This document shows, one piece after another, positions 1 through 9,400 of a stretch of 64,000 bases of DNA. The DNA is taken from contig CBDDAC010000001.1 of assembly GCA_965224765.1 (NCBI GenBank), positions 62,001 to 126,000 of the forward strand, in the 5' to 3' direction. Position 1 is the first letter of the stretch, and each line of letters begins with the position of its first letter. The DNA is from CAZDBA01 sp965224765. GTDB taxonomy: Bacteria > Planctomycetota > Planctomycetia > Pirellulales > Pirellulaceae. The notes under the pieces are model-generated. The model was not told where the DNA came from. It saw only the letters and a program-made list of their open reading frames with translations, and made no database searches. A program made the position numbers and the translations under genes.

Positions 1-141
1 GGTGGGGTTCGGTTGAGTTTGTTGCACATCGCCCAAACTTGATTGAACCTGACCCTCAGCAACTCCGTACGACCCAATGGCGATCGCAAGGATCAATCCA
101 GTGGTCCACAAATGTTGACCAGAAAGATCGGAGATTCTCAC
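1..141 (-). CDS. Secreted protein N-terminus, partial (runs off left edge)
   Basis: Forty-seven codons stay open on the minus strand to the window edge. A GTG start at 139-141 is preferred because AAGGAG lies 7 bases upstream. An in-frame ATG at 157-159 is possible but would put that ribosome site inside the gene. Residues about 11-28 form one hydrophobic helix after a short polar start and end near GVAEGQ, which reads as a Sec signal peptide. The following stretch is rich in Gln, Ser and Pro. Nothing identifies the mature protein, so no function is proposed. Confidence 0.55.
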   Translation of the reverse strand, partial: MRISDLSGQHLWTTGLILAIAIGSYGVAEGQVQSSLGDVQQTQPNPT

Positions 142-1189
142 GCAAATTCTCCTTCGCATAACGCTGGTAATTCCAACAAAGAAATTGATCACTGCTACGG
201 CACCAGGTCTCCCTGACAGCCACGTCATCGAGTTAATCCCGAGTGCTCAGTTCGATTTGCCCAATACGGTTGCGCAAACTTCACCGAGCGATCCGTAGAC
301 AGCGCACGGTTTTTTATTTAGGGGGGTGTATTTACGGGTGGTCTGCCGGTTGGTCAAGATCAATCGATTAGGAAAGTTAAAATGATTGGAATTGCTTGCA
401 GTTGATTGCTGTCGGCGATTCGCTCGCCTATTGCTGGGTTTAGGGAGAGGCGTCGCCTGTGAACGCAGGTTTTGTGCTCCAATTGATTGAAAGGAAAATG
501 ATTGAACTAGTCGTTTTTCCGGGAAACGCAGCCCCAAACAATGATGCAGCCCTGGTTGTTTTATCAATGCCTAACACCGGGTGGTTGGTCAGTGATCAAG
601 CTGATTGAGATCGTAATCAGCTTTGAGTAATTTGATTCCAGGCTCCTTTCGGGCAAACGCGGTCGTATACCTCTGTATTTTACTTTCAGGCTGGTTTTTT
701 GCGTTCGTTCTCGAGATGCGCTCATACGAAATTCACCTCTAAATTTTTGAATTGTGTGACCGCGTTCAGTACACAGTCGTGTTTTAGGAATCCTTTCCAA
801 ACGTTCTGTTTCAATTTCCTTTTGGCAGACAAAACAACCGCGGCTCATAGATTTCCTTGGGTAATAATGTCGGCGCAAAAGAAATGCCGGTAAGATCTTC
901 GCTGGATTTCCCGAACTGTTGGTCGCTTGAAGTTGGTTAACGAATTTGAGTTGAATCGGGTTCCTAGAGTGAGCTTGGGGTTTTGTACTAACGTTTCGTC
1001 ATACGCGTTTGAATCTTTGATTGAGCCTGAAAAATCGGTGTATCGAGATAAGGGTGTGGCGCACTTCAAGGGTAGAGTATTCAACCATCAGATTGGTTGT
1101 CACGCATTAGAGTGGTCTTGGATCTTGGAAACCGCGGGTCGCCTTGTGGGAATGCCGTATGAATAGGTTCGTGCAGCAATACAATTTTT
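142..1189. other. Gene-poor stretch upstream of the left-edge gene
   Basis: No convincing gene is visible. The only stretch with protein-like composition is a short plus-strand reading frame at about 927-1166 (79 codons from TTG, open upstream to 894). It ends just before the hairpin at 1190 and could be a small gene or a relic. It has no clear ribosome site and no recognisable domain. The rest shows stop codons in all frames and no clear repeat. Confidence 0.4.
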
Positions 1190-1250
1190 GGAAACCCGAC
1201 GCGTGAGCGAGGACGAACCCAACACGTCCTCGCTGACGCGTCGGGTTTCC
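1190..1250. repeat. REP-like hairpin, 26-bp arms
   Basis: Arms 1190-1215 and 1225-1250 are inverted copies with one mismatch, separated by a 9-base loop. The arm core reads ACCCGACGCGTCAGCGAGGA on one strand. From memory, similar GACGCGTCAGCGAGG-type palindromes are scattered in planctomycete genomes, so a repetitive extragenic palindrome is more likely than a gene-specific terminator. There is no T tract after either arm. A transposase relic lies about 200 bases downstream, which fits the known association of REP-type elements with IS200-like transposases. Confidence 0.75.
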
Positions 1251-1456
1251 ATAAACCACTGCTTCTAAGTTATTGCTTCATGTGCGAATGAAAGAGTCGC
1301 AGCATCGTCAGGTTACCATTAACTCCACAAGAAAATAATCCATCACGATGCACATGGCGCGAAGCAGTCCTCCCTTGTTACACACCAAGCTTTAACTACT
1401 TCGGTCGACCATCGGCCAAAAACTTTGCAAGCTTCTGCGAGCAACGATTTGAGCTG

Positions 1457-1934
1457 ATGGATGCGCAGCAAAACCTGAAGACTCGGATTAAACCGGGGCA
1501 AAAGATCGCATCGATGACTTACAATCTATACGATCAAATATGCGACAAGGCCCGAACTTCAACCGACTCAAAACTCGGATCGCATCCAATCGGGCGAAAA
1601 GAGTGGTTGGATGAGCCCCTTGGAAATCAGCGAGAAAAAAGATCCGATTGGGACCGATGCAAGTCCATGCGGTCGTCGCGCGAGCCGAAAAGGATTCTTG
1701 TCAATGTCGTTGGCTCGCTATCTTGAGCTACTCGACTGGACAGGCCGCCAACTAAGAAAAAAGAAACGCGGGTCAATTCCTGATCATCTAGCTCCCATAC
1801 TCACTCGCTTGGGCATCGAGATCAAAAGTTGGTGCGGCTTAGTCAGTCGATTTGGTCGGCTCTTCAAGCGAGTGACGGGAACTTCGAATTCCGTTTCACA
1901 AGAAGCCGCACGTCGAAGTCAAAGTTGGCTATAA
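1457..1934 (+). pseudogene. Transposase relic (IS200/REP-associated type), frameshifted
   Basis: Two overlapping frames together resemble the C-terminal half of transposases common in planctomycetes. Frame one (from about 1457) carries DQICDKARTSTDSKLGSHPI. Frame two (about 1611-1934) carries SRKGFLSMSLARYLELLDWT, then GRQLRKKKRGSIPDHLAPIL, and ends in RRSQSWL. The switch lies near 1600. The catalytic part (HUH and Tyr motifs) expected upstream is not recognisable, so the element is dead. The family call rests on recalled similarity of the LDWTGRQ and RRGQ-W segments and was not checked by search. It sits in the repeat-rich left end, beside the palindrome at 1190 and a dispersed repeat at about 2030. 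Confidence 0.6.
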
Positions 1935-2029
1935 GCTCCCGGCAGTTCTTACTTCGGCTGACCAACCAAACCTTACAACTTGTCAATCGATCAGATTTGA
2001 TTCGACTAAGTTGTCTGAGTGTTCGCTCC

Positions 2030-2170
2030 GACATTGATAAACTCGCAGGCTGGTCAAACAAACCAGCTGAAACCTCGAAGAGAATCAACCACTCAAGTTA
2101 AAAAGGAGCCTCAATCAACGACGAAGGCTCTTCAAACAATGGTTGTCCCTGTTCTGGTTCGTGGTTTTCC
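2030..2170 (+). repeat. Dispersed repeat family 1, copy D (degenerate)
   Basis: This stretch contains CTGGTCAAACAAACCAGC, a run of AGAATCAACCACTC, and ACGACGAAGGCTCTTCAAAC, in the same order as the copies at 3816, 3935 and 4488. It is the most diverged copy and lies about 100 bases after the transposase relic. No target-site duplication or clean end is visible. The neighbouring segment to about 2213 contains a phrase, TGGTTGTCCCTGTTC, repeated in slightly changed form about 40 bases later. Confidence 0.6.
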
Positions 2171-2213
2171 CCAGGTTGGTCGAAGAATGGCTGTCCCTGT
2201 TTGCTTTATGCTT

Positions 2214-3569
2214 TTAGCGGCCCGCACCAAGATCAAAGGCCATCAGGTGCGTTCGATTTCGAACAATCAGCGTGGAACCGACCAGCGTCGGCGGCGTCCA
2301 CATTGGTTTCTTCTCAACTTCGATTTTGTGATTGGCAAGGATGGTCGGTCCGTCGGCCGACACGCGAAGTAGCTGAAGTGTGCCATCATCTTGAAGCAAT
2401 ATCAACTTCTCATCTGCTCGAATGATGGTTGCACGGCGAAAACCTCTTTCACGCCAAACTTGTTTGCCAGTGCGAGCATCAATACAAGTCAAAAATGCCG
2501 GGCCAGAATCACCCGTTGTTGCGTAAAGATAATTACCTACCAAAATTGCATTTCCCTGATCGAATCGAATCTCCCGAGAGAACCATTTCTCATCGGCAAC
2601 AAGATTTCCATTTTCTTTGTCATTTGTAATTTTGATCAACTTACCACCAGAATCATACGCCGCCGTTACAAAGACGCTGTTCCCGTTGCAAAGAGGTGTG
2701 GCAACGTTATGAGCTTCCGTTACAGGGATTCGCCAAAGTTCTTTGCCATTGTTCGGGTCGGCTGCAGCTACAAACTTTCGCATCAAAAGCACGATCTGTT
2801 TGACTCCAGCTAATTCGACGACAACAGGTGAAGAATATGCCGTCACGCCTTCCAGCCCGGTCCATAGAAGCTCGCCATCTGATATCCGAAAAGCGACAAG
2901 TGCATGGCTGGCTGGGACTGCCTGATCAAGCGAGTCTTCGGCAATGGGTGGCATATCGGTTGCAAAGATAACGGCATCACCGTAAACAACCGGGCTGGGT
3001 GCGTATCCGCGATAGGGTACTGTGGCACCATATTCCTTGACCAAGTCATGTCGCCAGAGAACCTTACCTGTTTCGACGTTTAAGGCGTGGATGACTAGAT
3101 TAACACCGATGGCAATGACGGTTTCGCCCGTTACCACGGGTGTGGAATGTGGACCAGGTCCATACCGTTTCATCGCCGAAGAATAGTCCGCTTCATAAGG
3201 TTGTTCCCAAAGCGTTTTTCCGCTTTCCGCATCGAGGGAGACAATCACTTCGGATTTATCTTTGCGGAATATTGTAAACAATCGCCCATTAGATACGGTG
3301 ATGGAAGAGTAACCTTCTCCAAGGGGTCTGTTCCAAAGCAACGGCGGTCCGGTGTTTGGCCACTGTTCAGCGAGGTTCGCACCTTCGACAGTAAAATCGT
3401 TATGCGGTCCACCCCAGTGGGTCCAATCCTGTGGCGCACCGTTGTTGCCACTTTCTTCAATTGGCGATTGAGCCTTCGCCTGAAAGCTGCTTTGCGAAAT
3501 AATTATCAGGAAATATAAAACGCTCAAAATCGAGCAGGCAGTTTGGCTTTTCGAACGTGCTGAATTCAT
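2214..3569 (-). CDS. Secreted PQQ-like beta-propeller protein
   Basis: A 451-residue protein with an N-terminal signal peptide (hydrophobic residues about 12-27, ending near QAKAQS). WTHWGGPHND opens the mature part, a common start of planctomycete PQQ-repeat proteins. Repeated blades follow, marked by LDAESGKTLWEQ, LNVETGKVLWRH and IDARTGKQVWRE, the G-x-x-x-W signature of PQQ_2/BamB-type propellers. No membrane anchor, haem motif or dehydrogenase domain is present, so enzymatic use of PQQ is not implied; binding or scaffolding outside the cytoplasm is the safer reading. It stands alone between repeats. A perfect 27-bp palindrome 54 bases upstream of the start may control it. Confidence 0.85.
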   Translation of the reverse strand: MNSARSKSQTACSILSVLYFLIIISQSSFQAKAQSPIEESGNNGAPQDWTHWGGPHNDFTVEGANLAEQWPNTGPPLLWNRPLGEGYSSITVSNGRLFTIFRKDKSEVIVSLDAESGKTLWEQPYEADYSSAMKRYGPGPHSTPVVTGETVIAIGVNLVIHALNVETGKVLWRHDLVKEYGATVPYRGYAPSPVVYGDAVIFATDMPPIAEDSLDQAVPASHALVAFRISDGELLWTGLEGVTAYSSPVVVELAGVKQIVLLMRKFVAAADPNNGKELWRIPVTEAHNVATPLCNGNSVFVTAAYDSGGKLIKITNDKENGNLVADEKWFSREIRFDQGNAILVGNYLYATTGDSGPAFLTCIDARTGKQVWRERGFRRATIIRADEKLILLQDDGTLQLLRVSADGPTILANHKIEVEKKPMWTPPTLVGSTLIVRNRTHLMAFDLGAGR

Positions 3570-3622
3570 TTCAACGACCTTCTGTGGGAAACAACGATTT
3601 GCAGTTAAATGTGATTGTATGC

Positions 3623-3649
3623 AACATAGTTGTCATTGACAACTATGTT
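3623..3649. promoter_or_regulatory. Perfect palindrome, candidate operator
   Basis: AACATAGTTGTCA at 3623-3635 is followed by one base and then its exact reverse complement at 3637-3649. It lies 54 bases upstream of the beta-propeller gene, in the usual place for a repressor site. No T tract follows, so it does not look like a terminator. The regulator is unknown and none is encoded next to it. Confidence 0.5.
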
Positions 3650-3815
3650 TCTGAGCTTAATATTAGACTGAACGTGGCGAGGTCGGCAAAAATACATATT
3701 GCTCTCCTACTATCAATTGCCGGAGAACGTCGCGACGTGTGGGAATAACGCATCTCAGTCCACTTGTTTCAGTCGTTAATTGAAAACGGTCGAGGCGAGC
3801 AATTTTGGAGGCGAG

Positions 3816-3925
3816 CGATAGGGACACCAGGAGCGGATTTTGGTCAATCAAACCAGCGGAGAACTCGCAGGAGAAACAACCATTCGAACTCAAAAGAGTC
3901 CCAGCTTACGACGAAGGGCGCCATC
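3816..3925 (+). repeat. Dispersed repeat family 1, copy A
   Basis: This copy matches copy B (3935-4065) nearly base for base from GGTCAATCAAACCAGCGGAG to TTACGACGAAGGGCGCCAT. It starts with AGGGACACC, which also begins copies B and C. Copies A and B are in direct tandem, so this may be a local duplication. Confidence 0.75.
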
Positions 3926-3934
3926 AGAGCGAAT

Positions 3935-4065
3935 TAGGGACACCCAATTTTCGCATGTTGCTCTTTAGCGGTAAGCGGATATTGGTCAATCAAACCAGCG
4001 GAGAACTCGCAAGAGAAACAACCATTCGAACTCAAAAGAGTCCCAGCTTACGACGAAGGGCGCCA
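3935..4065 (+). repeat. Dispersed repeat family 1, copy B
   Basis: The full-length form of the family. It opens with GAATTAGGGACACCCAATTT, continues through CGCATGTTGCTCTTTAGCGG and the GGTCAATCAAACCAGC core, and ends at ACGACGAAGGGCGCC. It abuts the first copy of repeat family 2 directly. A short minus-strand frame with FSAGLIDQNPL crosses this core in copies A and C, but it is broken and is not called a gene. Confidence 0.75.
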
Positions 4066-4275
4066 TTGTGGCCAACGAAGTCTGTCACTTCGAAGAGGTT
4101 TTTGGCGAGCGCGTTTGCTTCGGGAGGTTGAGGCTCCTGCCGAAACAACATCCTGCAGCAATCACTCAGGAGGAAACTTGAATCGGGTCAGCAGAATCGC
4201 CCGAGCTTCCCCTCCCCAGCCGCGATGCGGCTGACCTTCCCGAAGGAAGGGTGGATAGGTTTCGCGCCCGAATTC
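4066..4275 (+). repeat. Dispersed repeat family 2, copy 1
   Basis: About 200 bases beginning TTGTGGCCAACGAAGTCTG that recur at 9951-10172 with scattered substitutions and small indels. Shared landmarks in the same order are CACTTCGAAGAGGTTTTTGG, GGCTCCTGCCGAAA, GCAGCAATCACT, TTGAATCGGG and GCAGAATCGCC. It is sandwiched between repeat 1 copy B and the minisatellite at 4296. Confidence 0.75.
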
Positions 4276-4295
4276 GTTCGTTTTTTGAGAGTTTT

Positions 4296-4399
4296 CGGGT
4301 GTTCGTTTCGGGTGTTCGTTTCGGGTGTTCGTTTCGGGTGTTCGTTTCGGGTGTTCGTTTCGGGTGTTCGTTTCGGGTGTTCGTTTCGGGTGTTCGTTT
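4296..4399 (+). repeat. Tandem repeat, 8 x 13 bp
   Basis: Eight perfect copies of CGGGTGTTCGTTT run head to tail with no spacers. Because 13 is not a multiple of three and the unit has no stop on either strand, all frames stay open and give spurious long reading frames on both strands. It is joined to a second array at 4406. Confidence 0.95.
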
Positions 4400-4405
4400 C
4401 GGGAT

Positions 4406-4480
4406 GCGGCGAATTGGGGTGCGGCGAATTGGGGTGCGGCGAATTGGGGTGCGGCGAATTGGGGTGCGGCGAATTGGGGT
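4406..4480 (+). repeat. Tandem repeat, 5 x 15 bp
   Basis: Five perfect copies of GCGGCGAATTGGGGT follow the 13-bp array after six bases. The last unit decays into GCGGGAGAGCGAATTGAGGC, which leads into repeat 1 copy C (its first bases are GCGAATTGAGGGACACC). The 15-bp unit may therefore have been amplified from the left end of that repeat. Confidence 0.95.
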
Positions 4481-4487
4481 GCGGGAG

Positions 4488-4680
4488 AGCGAATTGAGGC
4501 GAATTGAGGGACACCCGTTTTTCGCATGTTGCGCTTGAGCGGTAAGCGGATTTTGGTCAATCAAACCTGCGGAAAACTCGTAAATAAAACCACTGCTCGA
4601 ACTCAAAAGATTCGCAGTTTACGACGAAGTGCTCTTCAAACAATGGCTTCCCCCGTTTGCTTCTATGACGCGTTGGATCG
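4488..4680 (+). repeat. Dispersed repeat family 1, copy C
   Basis: This copy begins GCGAATTGAGGGACACCCG and carries CGCATGTTGCGCTTGAGCGG and TTTTGGTCAATCAAACCTGC, ending past TTACGACGAAGTGCTCTTC. Its right part (CTCTTCAAACAATGGCT) extends beyond copies A and B and matches copy D near 2140. The full family unit may thus be about 190 bases. It ends at the stop of the PEP-CTERM gene. Confidence 0.7.
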
Positions 4681-4688
4681 GCAGATAC

Positions 4689-5375
4689 TCAACGGCTGCG
4701 TTTGGGGATAAACAAGATTGTGGCGATAAAAAAGATTACAGACGATGGCTCAGGAACAGGCACGGTCAGAACACTCGAAATCGCATAAAATCGTTTTGGT
4801 TTTTGCGAAAAGTCGACACTGAAATCCACCCAAGCTGAAGTCGATGCAATCGGTCGGCCGTTGCCTATAAGACTTCCTGCTGCCGCACCCAACGGAAAAG
4901 CATCTGCGGTTCCATCGCTCTTTGTACCAGTCCACGTGAAGGCACTTGAAGTAAGGTAGGTTTCGGTCTCAGTGAAATGAAGATCAAAATCGAGTGTCCC
5001 ATCCCATAAATCATCGTTTGAATCTGCGATTTTCGTATCGTCTATGCGAAAGATTGGTACGCCAAGAGAACCGCCTGCAATTGATGGAAGCGTGCCGGTA
5101 TTGTCCCTCGCGTCTATCGTTGAAGTCGATCCTATTGCCTTCCATATTGTACCAAGGGCGGACAAACCAGATGTGGCGTCTGCGGCACTTTGAACAAAAT
5201 CGTTGTAATCAGCGATGGACAAAGAGTGAGCATCTCGAGCCCCGGAAGTAACGAAAGCCAAACGATATGAATCGCCTGGACTTAACGATGTCGGAATTGT
5301 TACCAAATCCGCAAACAGTATTGTTGATGAAAACAACGTTAGTATTGCAATCACCGGTGATAAATTTATCTTCAT
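4689..5375 (-). CDS. PEP-CTERM sorting-domain protein
   Basis: A 228-residue secreted protein. Residues 1-22 form a signal peptide (MKINLSPVIA, hydrophobic core, cut near FADLV). The body is Ser/Thr/Asp-rich with WDGTLDFDLHFTETET and FTWTGTKSDG, resembling the secreted extracellular-polymer-associated proteins of this class. The C-terminus shows the tripartite signal: VPEPSS, a hydrophobic helix (VIFFIATILFI) and a basic tail (PKRSR). Family knowledge: such proteins are processed by an exosortase at the membrane; none is encoded in this window. It is preceded by a 430-base gap and has repeat DNA immediately after its stop. Confidence 0.85.
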   Translation of the reverse strand: MKINLSPVIAILTLFSSTILFADLVTIPTSLSPGDSYRLAFVTSGARDAHSLSIADYNDFVQSAADATSGLSALGTIWKAIGSTSTIDARDNTGTLPSIAGGSLGVPIFRIDDTKIADSNDDLWDGTLDFDLHFTETETYLTSSAFTWTGTKSDGTADAFPLGAAAGSLIGNGRPIASTSAWVDFSVDFSQKPKRFYAISSVLTVPVPEPSSVIFFIATILFIPKRSR

Positions 5376-5810
5376 GGTAGTCCCTTCAATTCAACGCATC
5401 TGGATGTAGGGTCGTCATGTTTGAGATGTGAAAACCCGAGCTGTATAATCAACGGCCTTGCCCAATCAGCCTGAACAATTCCTCTGGGGTAAATTAGTGA
5501 ATCGCACTTCGTTCATGCCATTGGTCCTTGCACTGCGAATAGTGTTGTCAGTATTGGTCAAGCTGACCGCAAAAATTTGAGGAGACATTGTCATCATGAA
5601 GTCTTTTCCGAAATGACTGAAAAACCTGATCAATACTGGCCTCAAGACCGATTCCGACTCCACGACCAGCTTGGCCGTCAATGACAAAGAAAAGGTTCTC
5701 TCGAAAAGCCTTACGAGACAAACAAAAAAACCTGACGGAGAATTTTCATTATTTTTGTACTTTCCGTGATCGGCCTGCGGTCTAAATGGGGATTTGGGCT
5801 TAGGACGGAT
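5376..5810. other. Intergenic stretch between sigma factor and PEP-CTERM gene
   Basis: No gene is supported. It should hold the promoter of the PEP-CTERM gene. The only structure seen is a weak inverted pair, AGTATTGGTCA near 5610 and TGATCAATACT near 5630, of doubtful meaning. Confidence 0.35.
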
Positions 5811-6386
5811 TTACTGGATATCAACGTCGAATTGGCTCATTTCCTCACGAATAAGCGAAAGTACCCGGGACCTGATTCGATAAACTTGATCAGCGTTCAT
5901 GTCCATGCGCTGGCAAACTTCCCCCACACTCAGATCGGCCTCGGTTAGTAGTAGAAACGCTTCGAACGTGGTTTCGCTGACACGTTTTTGCACATTGCCA
6001 ATTGCATATCGAAGGTGGTGCAATTGCCAATGTTCGTCAAAAATCTCGTCCACAGACCGTTCTGTTCCTTTGATTTGTTGAACGTCCACCATTTTCGCGA
6101 TCGGGATACGTTTTTTCCGTTTCTGATCAATTATCCGTCGATTCACCATGGTGCGGAGCCAGGCTCTGAATCCTCGTTTTTGACCGTCGTATTGAAAACG
6201 CTGTATGTTCTTGACGATGGATTCGTAACACGATGACCGGATGTCTTCCGCGTCTTCATGCGACAACCTTTGATCACGCGCATACGAATACAAAAGCGGA
6301 GAATACAGATTGTAAAATTCTTCCCAGGCCTGCGTATCAGTTGCATTGCGGACGCGAATCAAAAGGCTTGGTCGGGTTGGTTCCAT
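5811..6386 (-). CDS. ECF-type RNA polymerase sigma factor
   Basis: A sigma-70 family protein of about 191 residues lacking regions 1 and 3. Region 2 is visible as WEEFYNLYSPLLYSYARDQR, LSHEDAEDI and FRAWLRTMVNRRIIDQKRKK. Region 4 is the C-terminal helix-turn-helix (LSVGEVCQRMDMNADQVYRI). The ATG at 6384-6386 is chosen because AGAAG lies about 8 bases upstream and MEPTRPSLLIRV is a typical start for this group; a TTG at 6404 would add six residues. It begins about 50 bases after the WD40 kinase on the same strand, so the two are probably co-transcribed. Family knowledge: planctomycete ECF factors are often encoded beside Ser/Thr kinases, and the kinase may set this factor's activity (inference). 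Confidence 0.88.
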   Translation of the reverse strand: MEPTRPSLLIRVRNATDTQAWEEFYNLYSPLLYSYARDQRLSHEDAEDIRSSCYESIVKNIQRFQYDGQKRGFRAWLRTMVNRRIIDQKRKKRIPIAKMVDVQQIKGTERSVDEIFDEHWQLHHLRYAIGNVQKRVSETTFEAFLLLTEADLSVGEVCQRMDMNADQVYRIRSRVLSLIREEMSQFDVDIQ

Positions 6387-6434
6387 CAATTTTCTTCTGC
6401 ACAATTCCGGACGATTGATCTGTACTTTGAAACG

Positions 6435-9400
6435 CTACCTTCGGTCCAGCGGGAGCGTTTTCCAAACACGAATGGAGCCATCGTATTGCCCCCCGGCGAG
6501 GCAGTTGCCGTCCGGAGTAAAGCATATTGTGTTGCTGAATCCTGCAAAACCCTGTAATGACAAGACCGGTTCGGCCCGTTCAACGTCCCATAGCTTAATT
6601 GTCCCGTCACGCGATGCGGTCGCCAATCGTGAGCCATCATGCAAAAACGAAATGGAATTAACGTAATTTGAATGCCCCCTGTACTGGTGGATCAGTTTGC
6701 CGTCGGAGAGACTCCACAGCGCGACGCAGAAACCGTGAATTGTGGTTGCTAAGCTAGTTCCGTCGGGCGAAAAGCAGATTTCAAACGTATCGAGATCCAC
6801 AGGCAATTCAGTTTTCCAGCGGTTGGTCTGTTCGCCTGTCTTGAGGTTCCAAATCCTGACGTTGTTCAAGTCACCGGTCGCCAGCCAAACACCACCAGGA
6901 TCAACACACACCGAATGAACCGCGTTGTCGACCCGACAAAACGGAATCTGTTTGACCTGTCCTTGGACATCCACAATCCGGACGCAACCATTGTCTAGCG
7001 CGACAAACATTTCATTTCGTTCGTCTGCAAAACAAACAGATCGAATCGCATGGTTAAAATCGACCAATCGAGTAGTTTGCCCCGATAAGAAATCAAACTG
7101 GCTAAGGACTCCCTCTGAATTTCCCCACAATATGCGCTGACCATCGGGCGACCAGGCGATATCACTTGTGGGTGAAGTTGGCGCGTCGTCCAGTTCCCTG
7201 AGGAATGTTGAACTCTTTATATCCCATAACATAACGTGACCATCTTTGCCGGCGCTCGCGATCATGCTGCTGTCCGGGCTGGCAGCGATGCACTTGACAT
7301 TGGCTGGATGATTTCTTGAGAAGGTCCCGTTTGTTTCTGCCTGCCACGACTTCAGGCCTTCGGTTGATGTCGTTACGATCAGCTTTCCGTCGTCCGAAAA
7401 GTCGAAGTCGTAGATTTCATTGATATGCCCCCAGCGAATCGAGGCGGGCTTTCCGGTTTGGGCATTCCAGGTTCGCAACGTCCGGTCCTTGGAAACCGAG
7501 GCGAGTTTCGTACCGTCGTGATTGTATCGAACTCGGTTTACGAAGTTGGTGTGACCGTACAAGGTCCTTTGGTGGCGACCTGATGAAACATTCCAAATCT
7601 TGATCAGGCAATCGTTACTACACGACACAAGTCGATTTCCGTCTGGGTTGAAAGCCAGAGAATTAATCCATTGGTCGTGAGCTTGAAATTCGTTTAACAA
7701 CTTCCCTGACGCAAAATCCCATATTCGAATACTGGTGTCAGCAGAAGCAATCAGAGATCCATCTTGGCTAATCGCAGTGCATCCTGCAAATCGTTGATGC
7801 CCATCCAATGATCGTGCAAGTTCATCGGAATCAACATCCCATATCATGACCGATCCCGGATCTGATGTCGTTCCAACCGATGCCACAACAAACTTGCCAT
7901 CGGGGCTAAATGTGACTTCGTGGACGGGGCGGCCTTGGGTATCCAGTGACCGAAACGGTTCCTGCAAATTCAAATGCCCGTTCTTTCCGGGAATCACTTG
8001 GAACAGCAAGACATCTGAATCCGCAAGTCCGGCGACTGCTCGCGTACCGGAGTGATCGAACGATACGGAAACGACTTGTCGGTTTATTTCCAGCACATCG
8101 ACTTCTTCTCGAGAGCCAGTTTCCCAAAGCCTCAGCGTTTCATCGACGGATCCGGAAAGAAAGTGTTTTCCATCGGGATGAAAGGACACCGATAAGACGG
8201 CTCCCTGATGGCCCAATTGTTTTTCGTCCATCAGACCGCCGTACGTGTTCAACGACTGGTCGGCTTGTCCCAGTAAATACCAGAATTCAAAATTCTTTTG
8301 AATCTGTGAAGCCAGGCTAAGATTGTACACCGCATCACCAACATCATAGGCTCGAATCGATGCATCTGCAGCGGCAATCCTTGCAGCGTACGTCCTAAAA
8401 CGCGATTCGTCCCGATCCAGGCTTGCCTGCCACCAGAACCAGGATACCGCGACTAACGACGCAGACAATAATAGTATGATGGTGATCGTCGTCGCTACGA
8501 TGTTGCGATTTTTACGCAGAGTCTTTCGAAACACGTACCAGGAGCTGTCGCGACGCGCGTCGATCGGTTCTCGAAATTGATAGTGGCACAAGTCCTTTGC
8601 CAACCCGGCCACAGATTGATAACGACGATCGGGGTCTTTGGACAAGGACTTCGTGACGATGGTATCGAGATCACAATCAATCAGTTCGGTATGAGTTGAC
8701 GGTTTTATTGGATCTGCAACCCTGATGTTGTTCAGGATCTGTTCTAAACTCCCACTGAAGTTGTACGGCATCTTTCCGGTCAACATTTCAAACAGGATAA
8801 CACCGAGCGAATAGACGTCGGTGCGCGTATCGGTTATTGCGGTTATGTTATTCGCCTGTTCCGGTGATGCATATCGAAGTGTTCCCGAAAATTCGCCAAC
8901 GAGCGTACGCGGAGAGAAGCCGTCGCTTGGATCGTCTGTTTTCTTCGCCAGGCCAAAATCCAGAATGTGCGGCGCTCCGTCATCGGATACCAGAATGTTT
9001 TCCGGTTTGAGATCCCGGTGAATTACTCCAAGTTGGTGAGCGTAACTTGCCGCATCGCAAATTTTCAAGAAGAGTTTCAGGCAGTCACATTCGAATTTGG
9101 CATACTCTGTTCGCGAATCAATCGTTCTATCCCCGAAGCGATTGTTCATGTATTCATTCAAGGGAATACCTTCTACGTACTCCATGGAAAAATACTGTTT
9201 TCCGTCAACGATTCCGCTTTCATAAACTCGCACGATACTTGGATGTTGAAGCAATGAAGCAAGTTCAACTTCGCGCTCAAATCGGTGTTGCTGGCGTTCG
9301 GTCGCAAAAACGCCCTGCAGTACAAACTTGATGGCGACAATCCGATTCGTGGGCAGTTGCCGGGCTTTGAATATGATCCCCTGGCCACCCCGGCACATTT

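Noticed and set aside
247..878. Two minus-strand frames of about 105 codons
   Set aside because: Basic, low-complexity translations with no ribosome site or domain; they precede the real GTG start at 141 and look like chance frames.
4296..4480. Possible CRISPR array
   Set aside because: Units are 13 and 15 bp, directly adjacent, with no spacers and no cas genes nearby.
4162..4606. Overlapping frames on both strands with repeats such as NTRNEHPKRTPE and FRVFVSGVRF
   Set aside because: They are products of the 13-bp and 15-bp arrays, which leave every frame open; no start signal or conserved domain.
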